From contig CALMVM010000218.1 in NCBI GenBank assembly GCA_937873255.1, positions 367-13,598 of the forward strand: a stretch of DNA of 13,232 bases. Direction: 5' to 3'. The notes beneath the pieces were generated by a model. The model ran no database searches. It was not told the DNA's origin and was given only the letters and a program-made list of their open reading frames with translations. Source of the DNA: an uncultured Verrucomicrobiota bacterium (GTDB lineage Bacteria; Verrucomicrobiota; Verrucomicrobiia; Chthoniobacterales; SZAS-18). This document shows positions 1 to 6,259 of this stretch, in pieces. The position numbers and the translations under genes were made by a program. Within the stretch, counting starts at the first letter, position 1. Each line of letters opens with the position of its first letter.

Positions 1-340
1 GTTCGGACGCCCCCTCGATGGCTCCGCTGAGCACCTTGCCATCCACGAAAAACAGGAAGCAACCCGTCGCCTTTTTCTGGGCGTTGACCTCCAACCGTAC
101 GAATCCCGAAGTGCGCGTCACCGGTTTCGCCGCCGGACGCGGCGATGGCTTCGGGGCCTCCGGCGGGTAGTGCGCGGCCGGGGAAGCGTCCGTTTCGATG
201 ACCCCGTCGAAAAGACCGACGTAGGAATCCGCCTCCTGGACGGTCGGTTCGTGCCTCCGCGCGGCCCCCGCGAACCGCCGCAGGAAGCCGTGTATTTTAC
301 GAACGAGAGAGCGGGCGGTGAGTTGAGGACGGGCGATCAT
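1..340 (-). CDS. Hypothetical protein, N-terminal part, runs off the left edge
   Basis: An open frame of 113 codons starts at the ATG at 340-338 and continues past base 1 with no stop, so only the N-terminal part is visible. The protein begins MIARPQLTARSLVRKIHGFL, with a basic first 30 residues. A Pro/Ala-rich linker follows (residues about 52-76). The visible end contains GFVRLEVNAQ and then GCFLFFVDGKVLSGAIEG. This last part loosely recalls the 'tG.l.f.dG.l..A..G' pattern of DUF4388/PATAN-type domains, but I would not assign a family on it. There is no clear Shine-Dalgarno sequence before the ATG. Two small perfect inverted repeats lie in the leader. The overlapping plus-strand frame (170-439) looks like an antisense shadow with no recognisable content. 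Confidence 0.5.
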   Translation of the reverse strand, partial: MIARPQLTARSLVRKIHGFLRRFAGAARRHEPTVQEADSYVGLFDGVIETDASPAAHYPPEAPKPSPRPAAKPVTRTSGFVRLEVNAQKKATGCFLFFVDGKVLSGAIEGASE

Positions 341-395
341 ACGCGGGTGTGGTGTCTGAACGGCCGGGCCGGCGGTTCCTCGCAACAACTTCCCA

Positions 396-412
396 ATCCT
401 TTGTTAAAGGAT
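396..412. repeat. 17-bp perfect palindrome in the leader of the left-edge gene
   Basis: ATCCTTTGTTAAAGGAT consists of two 7-nt arms around a GTT centre. It lies about 56 bp upstream of the minus-strand ATG at 340. No U-tract follows on either strand, so it looks more like a protein-binding site than a terminator. The role as an operator is inference. Confidence 0.45.
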
Positions 413-440
413 GATGTGCCTCGGCACGCCGATTTGTAAC

Positions 441-460
441 GAAACGGTAATTTCCGTTTC
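441..460. repeat. 20-bp inverted repeat between the DUF2961 remnant and the left-edge gene
   Basis: GAAACGG (441-447) and CCGTTTC (454-460) form a 7-bp stem around a 6-nt AT-rich loop. There is no clear U-tract. On the minus strand the sequence around it holds CTGAAA and TACAAA at 18-bp spacing, so it may sit in a weak promoter for the left-edge gene. The evidence does not allow a firm role. Confidence 0.35.
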
Positions 461-483
461 AGTCCGGCCGCATCCGCCTTTTC

Positions 484-642
484 TCAGATCAGCGCGGGCG
501 GCACGCCGGTCTCGGCCATGCCGCCGCAGCCCTTGTCACCGGTGCGGTTTTCCGAGGAGATCGAACGCGTCCGCGCGCGCAAAAGCCGGGACGGGTTGCC
601 AAGGTACATGCCGAGGCCGTCGAAGGTGGGAGAGGGGAACAT
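484..642 (-). pseudogene. Probable DUF2961 (GH172-like) gene remnant, N-terminal fragment only
   Basis: The frame runs from ATG 642-640 (or the internal ATG at 609-607) to TGA at 486-484, giving 52 aa. Residues 10-42 read GLGMYLGNPSRLLRARTRSI followed by SSENRTGDKGCGGM. I recognise this as the N-terminal signature of DUF2961 proteins, which have a 'GLGNL.RL...RTRSISPENFTGEKGKGGMA' pattern. GH172 glycoside hydrolases belong to this group and are normally several hundred residues long. Here the frame ends ten residues after GGM, and no continuation is visible downstream in any frame, so this looks like a truncated relic. It starts directly beside a heptamer array (647-717), which may mark the breakpoint. 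A short genuine gene is the alternative, but the family resemblance makes a remnant more likely. Confidence 0.5.
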
Positions 643-646
643 GGGT

Positions 647-717
647 GAAGGATGAAAGCGGAAAAAGCGGAAGGTGGAGGCTTGGTTTTCCTCTGCCCTT
701 CATCCTTCATCCTTTCT
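647..717. repeat. Heptamer-based inverted array 1
   Basis: On the plus strand a purine-rich arm reads in 7-nt steps GAAGGAT GAAAGCG (647-660), then GAAAAAG CGGAAGG (661-674). After a short T-rich spacer a pyrimidine arm reads CCTTCAT CCTTCAT (697-710), then CCTTTCT (711-717). GAAGGATGAA (647-656) is exactly complementary to TTCATCCTTC (699-708). The left arm ends 4 bp from the ATG of the DUF2961 remnant. The right arm contains the stop codon of the histidine kinase. The composition and period match the arrays at 2819-2966 and 12275-12486. Confidence 0.65.
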
Positions 718-2818
718 GTCTCGCCGCGAGATTGGCGACCACCGCCACCAACTCCGCCGGTTCCACGGGCTTGGGCACGTGCATCTGGAAACCTGCCCGC
801 AATGCCCGCGTGCGATCCTCCATGCGCGCATACGCCGTCAGCGCGGCGGCGGGCGTCTGGCCGCCTTCCTCCGGCGGCAGGGCGCGCACCTGGGCAATCA
901 GCGCATAGCCGTCCTCGCCCGGCATTTCCACGTCGCTCAAAAGCACGTCCGGGCGTTCGCGGCGCACGGCTTCGAGCGCCTCGGCGGCGGAGGCGACCAC
1001 CGTCACGGTGGCCCGGCAGCGGGTCAGGACGGTGCCGAGCAGCTTGCGCGCGTCGGCGTCGTCGTCCACGGCCACGACGCGCACGCCCGCCAGTTCGTCG
1101 CACAACTGGAAGGCCGCCCCGTTGCCCGATGCCGGGACGGTCGGGTGTGCGCGCTCCGGCAGGACGCCCGGGGCCGCGTGCAAAATCATGATCGGCAGCG
1201 ACACCACGAACGTCGCGCCCTTGCCCTCCCCCGCGCTGTAGACGTTGATCGTGCCGCCGTGCAACTCGACCAGGTGGCGCGTGATGCCCAAGCCCAGCCC
1301 CAGGCCCGAATGCTGGCGCGTGCTGGTCGTGTCCGCCTGCGTGAACCGCTCGAAGACGTGCGGCAAAAACTCCGCTGCGATGCCCTGGCCGGTGTCGCTG
1401 ACGGTCAGTTCCACCTGCGAGGCGACCCGCGCCAGGCGCACCTGCACGCGCCCGCCCTTGGGGGTGAACTTCACGGCGTTGGAGACGAGGTTCCACACGA
1501 CCTGCTGGAGCCGGTCGGCGTCGCCCGACACCGGACCCGCGCCCGGGTCGAGCGTGCGGTCCACGCGCATCGACCTGACCTCGGCGGCGGGCATGACCGA
1601 TTGCACCGCCGCGCTGACAACTTCCGGCAGATCGACCGTGCGCAGGTTCAGCCGCAGCTTGCCCGAGATGATGCGCGAAACGTCCAGGAGATCCTCGATC
1701 AGGCGCGACTGCACGAGGGCGTTGCGCTCGATGACCGTGACGGCTTCTTTCGTCAACTCGGGGTCCATCCCGTCGGAACCGAGCAGGCGCGCCCAGCCGA
1801 GTATGGCGTTGAGGGGGGTTCTCAACTCGTGGGAAACGGTGGCGATGAACTCGTCCTTGGCGCGAGAGGCGGCCTCGGCGGAATCGCGCGCGGCCTGCGT
1901 CTCGTGCAGAAGCCGGTCGCGCTCGGCATCGGCCATGCGCTGGCGAATGGCCAGGGCGACGGTGTTGGCCACGAGTGCCAGCGCGATGAAAGTCGCCTCG
2001 GAGAGTTTTTCGCGCGAGAACATCGCCAGCACGACGTGGAGTTCGCCGGAAACGAGCAGCGGATAGCCGGCGAAGGCGACCATGCCTTCGCGACGCGCCC
2101 ATTCCTGGTCGCCCACGCGCGGGTCGCCGATGACGTGGTTGGTGAGGTGCGGGGCGCGTTCGGAGGCGATGAGGCCGATCTTGAATTTGCCCAGCGGCAC
2201 GCGGCTGTGCGGGCCATCGAGGTGGGTGTAGAGGCCGGCGCTGACAGCGAGTTCGAGCGTCTGGGTTTGCGCGTTGTAGGTCCAGACCCGCGCGAAGGCC
2301 GCGCCGGCGTGGGCGACGAGTGCCTCGGCGCTGGCCTGGAGGAGTTCTTGCAGGGAACCATGGCGGGTGAGTACGCGGCCGATCTCGCCTTCCAGGCGGG
2401 TGAGGCGGGCGCGTTCCTCCAGCGGGGCGGGGGCGAGTTCGCCGGTAGCCTGCGGCGAACTGGTCAGCAATGAGACGAGCCGTTCGTGTCGGCGGCGGCT
2501 GTGACCGCAAAAGATGCTGACGACAATGCCTTCCACGGTGAAAATCCCAATCGTGGTGTACTGCGACAAGGTATGCGCGAACGGCGCGAAACGTGGCATG
2601 TAAAAATACAGCAGCGACACCGCCGCCGACAGGCCGGTGGCGAGCAGCCCCGGCCCCATGCCGCCGTACCAGCCGCTGAACAACACCGCCGCGAAGAATA
2701 CCAGGAACAGCGGTCGCTCCTGCCCCACGGCGGATTCGAACGCGAATTTCGCCGCGATGGCCACCACCACCGCCGCCACCGCCACGGCGTAGCGGACAAT
2801 GGAATGCGTGAGAGTCAT
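707..2818 (-). CDS. Hybrid sensor histidine kinase with C-terminal receiver domain
   Basis: Membrane-bound two-component sensor of 703 aa from ATG 2818. An in-frame ATG at 2884 would add 22 residues encoded by the heptamer repeat, so 2818 is preferred. Residues about 8-110 hold several hydrophobic helices with WYGGMGPGLLATGLSAAVSL, typical of the DUF4118 (KdpD-like) membrane module. A GAF-like sensor follows (about 140-290), then a short linker helix. HisKA carries the phosphorylatable His330 in SHELRTPLNAILGW. The HATPase_c domain has the N box NLVSNAVKF (Asn447), DTGQG and GLGLGLGI. A receiver domain begins about residue 578, with acidic pocket DDD (585-587), phospho-acceptor Asp629 in LLSDVEMPGEDGY and Lys683. 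The kinase should autophosphorylate on His and pass phosphate to its own receiver. The signal and output are unknown, and no separate response regulator or DNA-binding domain is adjacent. The C-terminal residues QKG and the stop lie in heptamer array 1. Confidence 0.93.
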   Translation of the reverse strand: MTLTHSIVRYAVAVAAVVVAIAAKFAFESAVGQERPLFLVFFAAVLFSGWYGGMGPGLLATGLSAAVSLLYFYMPRFAPFAHTLSQYTTIGIFTVEGIVVSIFCGHSRRRHERLVSLLTSSPQATGELAPAPLEERARLTRLEGEIGRVLTRHGSLQELLQASAEALVAHAGAAFARVWTYNAQTQTLELAVSAGLYTHLDGPHSRVPLGKFKIGLIASERAPHLTNHVIGDPRVGDQEWARREGMVAFAGYPLLVSGELHVVLAMFSREKLSEATFIALALVANTVALAIRQRMADAERDRLLHETQAARDSAEAASRAKDEFIATVSHELRTPLNAILGWARLLGSDGMDPELTKEAVTVIERNALVQSRLIEDLLDVSRIISGKLRLNLRTVDLPEVVSAAVQSVMPAAEVRSMRVDRTLDPGAGPVSGDADRLQQVVWNLVSNAVKFTPKGGRVQVRLARVASQVELTVSDTGQGIAAEFLPHVFERFTQADTTSTRQHSGLGLGLGITRHLVELHGGTINVYSAGEGKGATFVVSLPIMILHAAPGVLPERAHPTVPASGNGAAFQLCDELAGVRVVAVDDDADARKLLGTVLTRCRATVTVVASAAEALEAVRRERPDVLLSDVEMPGEDGYALIAQVRALPPEEGGQTPAAALTAYARMEDRTRALRAGFQMHVPKPVEPAELVAVVANLAARQKG

Positions 2819-2966
2819 GAATCCAGGAGATCGGAGATAAAAGATAGGAGATAGGCGAAGAAGCACAAGGGAGGGGAAAAGCATCCTTTCCGAAAAGCGG
2901 AACCCGGCCAGAAACTTGCCTCCGCCTCCCGGACTTCTGCCTCCTTTGCCTATCTCCCAGAGCGTT
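2819..2966. repeat. Heptamer-based inverted array 2, upstream of the histidine kinase
   Basis: From the kinase start outward the plus strand reads in strict 7-nt steps: GAATCCA GGAGATC (2819-2832), GGAGATA AAAGATA (2833-2846), GGAGATA GGCGAAG (2847-2860). Further purine-rich sequence extends to about 2880. A pyrimidine-rich arm returns at about 2930-2966. GGAGATAGGC (2847-2856) is exactly complementary to GCCTATCTCC (2948-2957). On the kinase's own strand the ATG is thus preceded by pyrimidine heptamers instead of a Shine-Dalgarno sequence. This array fills the first part of the 393-bp gene-free stretch 2819-3211. Confidence 0.65.
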
Positions 2967-2989
2967 TCTCGTTTGCACGCGAAGTCCGC

Positions 2990-3077
2990 AGCCCCGGCAG
3001 GGGCGTAAGATTTAGCCCACGGCGCAAGCCGTGGGTCAGCGACCGCAAATCTACCAAAGCCCCGGCAGGGGCGAAAG
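2990..3077 (+). repeat. 88-bp palindromic composite repeat, unit 1
   Basis: The unit begins and ends with direct copies of a 20-mer, AGCCCCGGCAGGGGCGTAAG (2990-3009) and its one-base variant with GAAAG (3058-3077). Each copy contains the palindrome GCCCCGGCAGGGGC. Between them lies a hairpin, CCCACGGC-GCAA-GCCGTGGG (3016-3035), an 8-bp stem closed by a GNRA-type tetraloop. These are REP-like features by structure. The family name and mobility are inference, and no Y1/RAYT transposase gene lies in the window. Confidence 0.75.
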
Positions 3078-3114
3078 AAAATCAGCTTGCCCTCCGAGAA
3101 ACGGCCATTGTTTT

Positions 3115-3202
3115 CTTACGCCCCTGCCGGGGCTGTGCTCACACCAACGATCTTTCCCACGGCTCACGCCGTAGGCTAAACTCTTACGCCCCTGCCGGGG
3201 CT
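3115..3202 (-). repeat. 88-bp palindromic composite repeat, unit 2 (inverted)
   Basis: This is the same design as unit 1 in reverse orientation and of exactly the same length. It has two identical copies of CTTACGCCCCTGCCGGGGCT at 3115-3134 and 3183-3202. Between them is the related hairpin CCCACGGC-TCAC-GCCGTAGG (3156-3175), with one stem mismatch. The two units are separated by 37 bp of unrelated sequence. The right end stops 9 bp before the stop codon of the capsid-like gene. Confidence 0.75.
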
Positions 3203-3211
3203 GCGGAGGAC

Positions 3212-4240
3212 TCACGCGCCAGCGAAAGACGCCGTGTCCCCTGTCTCCAACACCCCCAGCCCGGCGATGCTCGTAAGCGCTAAGGTCTCGTGGCATTCGA
3301 CACCGATCCGCCAGCGCTTGTCGCCGGCCCGGCTCACGTACGCGGCATACCGCCCCCCGGTTCTCGACGGCGCGGTGAACGTCTTCAGATGGCTGAAATC
3401 GTTGCGCGAAAGCCCGTCCGCCGCGCAAAAAAACAACACTTGGCTGCCGCCGGGACGGCCTACCTGCGCTCGGACGACCTGCACCTCTTCCACTCCAAAA
3501 ATTCCCGCGAGACGTTCCAACGGCAGGGACGCGCCCGACGCCCGTTGCCGCCGCGCCCACGCGCCGGGGCCGTACACGATCCGCGTGGCGCGCAGGGGCT
3601 GCGCGTCGAGTGCGTCCGCCACGTCTGCGTCGGGGTCGGACGCGTCGCCGTCCCACGTTTTGCCGGCGTGAACGGCCCCCGCGACGAGCAAGGTCAGGGT
3701 GCGCCGCAGCCGTTCGCGGTCCAGCCTCGCGCGCAACGCGGCGACCTTCACCTGCTGCCAGCCGGTGCCGAGACGCTCGGTGTTTTCGTCCACCTCCACG
3801 GCGAGGCTGCGGTCGGCGATCCGCTGGGTGACGAGCTGGTGCGGCGGGTTGCGCAGCGTCGGGAAATCCGCCGCGAACTCGCCCCGGTCGTCCGGCGGGT
3901 GGTCGGAAGAGGAATCGGGTTCGTCGTAAAGCGCGTACTCGACGAACCGGCCGCAATTCGCAGGCACGTCGGGGGCGATGAATCGCCGCAACGCGTCGAG
4001 CCCCGCCGTGCCCGAATCCCGGCAGCGTCCGGCGTAGTCGCTCAAAAACGCGTGCGGCGCGGCGTCGCCGAATTGCGCGGGATCGAACGCCGTGACCCTG
4101 CCGTGGGTAAAGGCGTCGTCGGCCGCGCGGACCTCGGCCGGTTCGCGCCCGGGCACGCCCATGGAATCGAGCAGGTCGGCGACCAGTTCGGCCGGGGCGG
4201 TGGAGGCTGGCATCTTCATCGGAGAATTTGTGGATGGCAT
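3212..4240 (-). CDS. Phage major capsid-like protein (probable, solitary)
   Basis: 342 aa from ATG 4240. ATGs at 4219 and 4213 are also possible, and an in-frame start at 4339 would read through a REPIN-like repeat, so it is rejected. The middle of the protein (residues about 145-235) has the pattern I associate with phage/prophage major capsid proteins of Verrucomicrobiota: alternating basic and acidic helices around VAALRARLDRERLRRTLTLL, then GKTWDGDASDPDADVADAL, then RIVYGPGAWARRQ. The later GVEEVQVVRAQVG fits the capsid peripheral-domain pattern. No terminase, portal, protease or tail gene lies nearby. It may be a prophage remnant or a domesticated shell protein. It is flanked by two kinds of palindromic repeats. 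The neighbouring small gene and S24 regulator may belong to the same element. No Shine-Dalgarno sequence is visible. Confidence 0.55.
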   Translation of the reverse strand: MPSTNSPMKMPASTAPAELVADLLDSMGVPGREPAEVRAADDAFTHGRVTAFDPAQFGDAAPHAFLSDYAGRCRDSGTAGLDALRRFIAPDVPANCGRFVEYALYDEPDSSSDHPPDDRGEFAADFPTLRNPPHQLVTQRIADRSLAVEVDENTERLGTGWQQVKVAALRARLDRERLRRTLTLLVAGAVHAGKTWDGDASDPDADVADALDAQPLRATRIVYGPGAWARRQRASGASLPLERLAGIFGVEEVQVVRAQVGRPGGSQVLFFCAADGLSRNDFSHLKTFTAPSRTGGRYAAYVSRAGDKRWRIGVECHETLALTSIAGLGVLETGDTASFAGA

Positions 4241-4278
4241 CTGTTCAGGCCGCGAAGCGGCCAGTCGTTCCGGCAATT

Positions 4279-4386
4279 GGTAGGGATGGCTTTCCGAGCC
4301 GTCCGTAGATTGGTCTGGATCACGTCTCGCTGCGGTCACGCCCGAGCAGAAGAAAATAGGGAGCGGCTCGGAGAGCCATCCCTACC
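4279..4386. repeat. REPIN-like inverted repeat pair
   Basis: Two 23-bp arms (4279-4301 and 4364-4386) are inverted copies matching at 22 of 23 positions. The shared core is GGTAGGGATGGCT followed by TTCCGAGCCG in the left arm and CTCCGAGCCG in the right arm read on its own strand. Each arm itself contains a GGCTC/GAGCC-type mini-hairpin, perfect in the right arm. The 62-bp spacer has no gene. The structure is that of a doublet of REP sequences. It occupies most of the gap between the small unknown gene and the capsid-like gene. Confidence 0.7.
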
Positions 4387-4423
4387 TGGGGACGACCGCC
4401 TGCGGCGAGGTTTGCCCGCCCGC

Positions 4424-4648
4424 TCAAAAGGGGTCGTCGGGGCGGGCCGCGGGTTGTGCGCGGCGGTCGTGCCGGGCCTGGTTCTCGGCGGCGCGGCGGG
4501 CGAGTTTTTCGGCCAGCATCGGGTGGGTGCCCGCGTCGATCATGGCCTGTTCGCGCGCCAGAACGGCGGCGTGATCGGGTGCGGCCGCGAGGGCGCGCGG
4601 GAGAACGGAAACGGGCGGCGGCAGTTGGTAGGGGCGGTGGTGTTTCAT
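4424..4648 (-). CDS. Small hypothetical protein (74 aa)
   Basis: The frame from ATG 4648 to TGA 4426-4424 encodes a 74-residue, Ala/Arg-rich, probably helical protein starting MKHHRPYQLPPPVSVLPRAL. The middle AREQAMIDAGTHPMLAEKLA looks like a helix-turn-helix-sized amphipathic segment, and the end ARPDDPF is acidic. I do not recognise the family. The frame stays open to an ATG at 4792, but that would overlap the divergent regulator gene and its operator array, so the internal start is chosen. The DNA around its start (CAGTTGGTAGGGGCGG at 4622-4637) resembles an arm of the REPIN-like pair, so part of the N-terminus may derive from repeat DNA. It may form an operon with the capsid-like gene downstream. 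Confidence 0.5.
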   Translation of the reverse strand: MKHHRPYQLPPPVSVLPRALAAAPDHAAVLAREQAMIDAGTHPMLAEKLARRAAENQARHDRRAQPAARPDDPF

Positions 4649-4710
4649 CGGCGGGTCGAACAAACGGGCGTGAGCAGCGTTTTCTCCTTGGAAAAGGGCC
4701 GGTCCGCTGG

Positions 4711-4741
4711 CATGTTGAACGAAGTTGAACATGCCTTGAAC
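4711..4741. promoter_or_regulatory. Phased TTGAAC array, probable operator of the S24 regulator
   Basis: TTGAAC occurs three times in direct orientation at 4715-4720, 4725-4730 and 4736-4741. The steps of 10 and 11 bp equal one helical turn. A fourth partial copy, CTGAAC, is at 4759-4764. The outer part also forms CATGTT-N11-AACATG (4711-4733). GAAC-N7-GAAC (4727-4741) resembles the direct-repeat LexA box described in Alphaproteobacteria. The array sits between the divergent small gene and the LexA-like gene, so autoregulation is likely. This is inference from position and spacing. Confidence 0.55.
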
Positions 4742-4751
4742 TGCGCGACAA

Positions 4752-5606
4752 GTGAAATCTGAACAAAATTTAACTAACTTTAACAGTCGCATCGGACACC
4801 TGCATGCTGTGACGGGCTGGAACTACGGTGCCATCGCGGCCGCGTTGGAAGTTTCGCGCACGATGCTCCACTACTACCGCAAGGGCATCCATCCGCCCGA
4901 CGCCGGCATTTTGCTGCGCCTGACGCGCGCCGAGGAACAGGCCGGCATCAAGCCGCCGCTGGCGCGCGACCTCCCTTTGCCGGACGACAACCGCGCTGGG
5001 GACGGCGTCGGGCTGGACCGCCAACTCCAGTGGTTGCGCGGGCTGCTCGAACAACAGCGTGAGACCGTGGAGGCCGCCCAGCGGCATTTGCGCGAGATCG
5101 AGGGTTGGGTTGCTGACGCCGAAGCGCGGCGTCCGCCGCCCGTCCGCCGTAAGGAAAAACGCGCGCGGTTGAAGGTGTCGCCCGCCGTGGAACTCTTCCG
5201 CGACATCGACACGGTGAGCCTGCCCATTTTCGGCCACCTGCCGGCCGGCTGGCCGCAGACCCGCGAGGGGGTCGCCTCGCAGCGTCCGGCGCGTGCGGTG
5301 CCGGTGAAGCGGGGACGGTTCCCGGAAGGGGCGTTCGGCTTGGAGGTGCGCGGCGAGAGCATGAACGCCGCCGCGCCCCGGCCGATCCTGGACGGCGACA
5401 TCGTGGTGCTTTTGCCGCCCGAGCAACGCGAGCCTCGCCACGGCGACATCGTCGCGGCGCTGGTGGACGGCGAGACGTGTTTGAAGCGGCTGGTCAACAA
5501 GGCCCGTCCCGCGCACCTGCGCAGCGAATCCACCAACCCGGCGTTCAAGGAAATTTACCCCGCTCACGACCTGGTGATCCAGGGTGTGGTGGTTGGCAAG
5601 CTCTGA
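4752..5606 (+). CDS. LexA-like / phage repressor-type S24 family transcriptional regulator
   Basis: 284 aa from a GTG start at 4752; no ATG fits, because the next Met lies inside the HTH. Residues about 15-45, GWNYGAIAAALEVSRTMLHY, form an N-terminal helix-turn-helix of phage-repressor type. A Glu/Gln/Arg-rich coiled coil follows (about 88-122), then a basic linker. The C-terminal half is an S24 (LexA/CI) self-cleaving domain: putative Ala165-Gly166 scissile bond in HLPAGWPQ, catalytic Ser203 in RGESMNA and catalytic Lys245 in ETCLKRLV. It is expected to bind operators as a dimer and inactivate itself on RecA filaments or another stress signal. The TTGAAC array just upstream is a natural target. 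It is longer than a typical LexA (about 200-230 aa) because of the coiled coil, and with a capsid-like gene nearby it looks prophage-derived. A methyltransferase gene starts 17 bp downstream and may be co-transcribed. Confidence 0.85.
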   Translation: MKSEQNLTNFNSRIGHLHAVTGWNYGAIAAALEVSRTMLHYYRKGIHPPDAGILLRLTRAEEQAGIKPPLARDLPLPDDNRAGDGVGLDRQLQWLRGLLEQQRETVEAAQRHLREIEGWVADAEARRPPPVRRKEKRARLKVSPAVELFRDIDTVSLPIFGHLPAGWPQTREGVASQRPARAVPVKRGRFPEGAFGLEVRGESMNAAAPRPILDGDIVVLLPPEQREPRHGDIVAALVDGETCLKRLVNKARPAHLRSESTNPAFKEIYPAHDLVIQGVVVGKL

Positions 5607-5623
5607 GCGTTGCGCGACCGCCG

Positions 5624-6235
5624 ATGCCGACCGACTGGGAATCCTGCTACCGCGCCGGCGACACTCCCTGGGACAAGGGCGCGGCGGCCCCGCCCCTGCT
5701 CGAATGGCTGGAAACGCCCGCGCACCGTTTTCACGGCGAGGTGCTCGTGCCCGGCTGCGGGTTGGGGCACGACGTGCGCGCCTTGGCAGCGACCGGGCAG
5801 GCGGAGAGCGTCTGCGGACTGGACGTGTCGCCGGCCGCGCTGGCGCAGGTGCGCCGGTTCCCCGCCGCCGGGAACGAAAGCTACGTCGAGGCGGATTTGT
5901 TCGCGTTGCCGGAGGAGTGGCGCGGGCGGTTTGACTGGGTGTTCGAGCACACCTGTTTTTGCGCCATTGACCCGGCCCGCCGCGCCGACTACGTGCGGGC
6001 GGTCGCCGAGGCACTGCGGCCGGGCGGACGACTGCTCGCCATCTTCTATTTGCGGCCGTGGTCCGGCGGCGAGGCGCGACCGCCGGGCGGCGGCCCGCCG
6101 TTCGGCGTGGAAGTGAGCGAACTGGACGCGCTGTTCGCGGGGGCGTTCGAGTTGGTGGAGGAAAGCGTGCCCACGCGGGCGTTCGCCGGCCGCGAGGGAC
6201 GAGAGTTGGTCAGGCTGTTGCGCAAAACCGCCTGA
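5624..6235 (+). CDS. SAM-dependent methyltransferase, thiopurine S-methyltransferase (TPMT) family
   Basis: 203 aa from ATG 5624. The N-terminus MPTDWESCYRAGDTPWDKG has the Trp-rich opening of TPMT-family enzymes ('W...y..g.tpWd.g...P.l'). SAM-binding motif I is VLVPGCGLGHDVRALA (about 40-55), and the acidic loop GLDVSPAAL follows. FDWVFEHTCFCAIDP (about 104-118) and LRPGGRLLAIFYL are the usual later motifs. Enzymes of this family methylate small soft nucleophiles such as thiols, or halide and selenium/tellurium compounds; the substrate here cannot be told. It is cytoplasmic, having no signal or membrane segment. It starts 17 bp after the S24 regulator. Longer in-frame starts would overlap that gene and are not needed. 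It ends 24 bp from the convergent Uma2 gene with no obvious terminator between. Confidence 0.85.
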   Translation: MPTDWESCYRAGDTPWDKGAAAPPLLEWLETPAHRFHGEVLVPGCGLGHDVRALAATGQAESVCGLDVSPAALAQVRRFPAAGNESYVEADLFALPEEWRGRFDWVFEHTCFCAIDPARRADYVRAVAEALRPGGRLLAIFYLRPWSGGEARPPGGGPPFGVEVSELDALFAGAFELVEESVPTRAFAGREGRELVRLLRKTA

Positions 6236-6259
6236 TCCGGTCCTTGCGCCGAGCGATCC

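Noticed and set aside
674..2473. Plus-strand frame of 599 codons antisense to the kinase
   Set aside because: Antisense reading of GC3-rich codons yields long stop-free frames. The product has no recognisable domain.
489..2978. Very long minus-strand frame (829 codons) overlapping the histidine kinase
   Set aside because: It is the shifted frame of the kinase gene; the product is Arg/Gly/Pro-rich without domains, as expected from a high-GC shadow. The kinase frame has complete HisKA, HATPase and receiver motifs.
2990..3202. Possible short CRISPR array
   Set aside because: Four copies of a 20-mer are present, but two are inverted, the spacing is irregular (48, 37, 48 bp), the gaps contain hairpins, and no cas gene is nearby. 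REP-like units explain it better.
3290..4762. Plus-strand frame of 490 codons across the capsid-like gene and small gene
   Set aside because: It runs through both repeat arms and the operator region and has low-complexity Arg/Gly composition. The minus-strand frames have family-like content.
4424..4792. Longer 122-codon version of the small gene starting at 4792
   Set aside because: It would overlap the divergent S24 gene by 41 bp and read through the TTGAAC array. The internal ATG at 4648 is more sensible.
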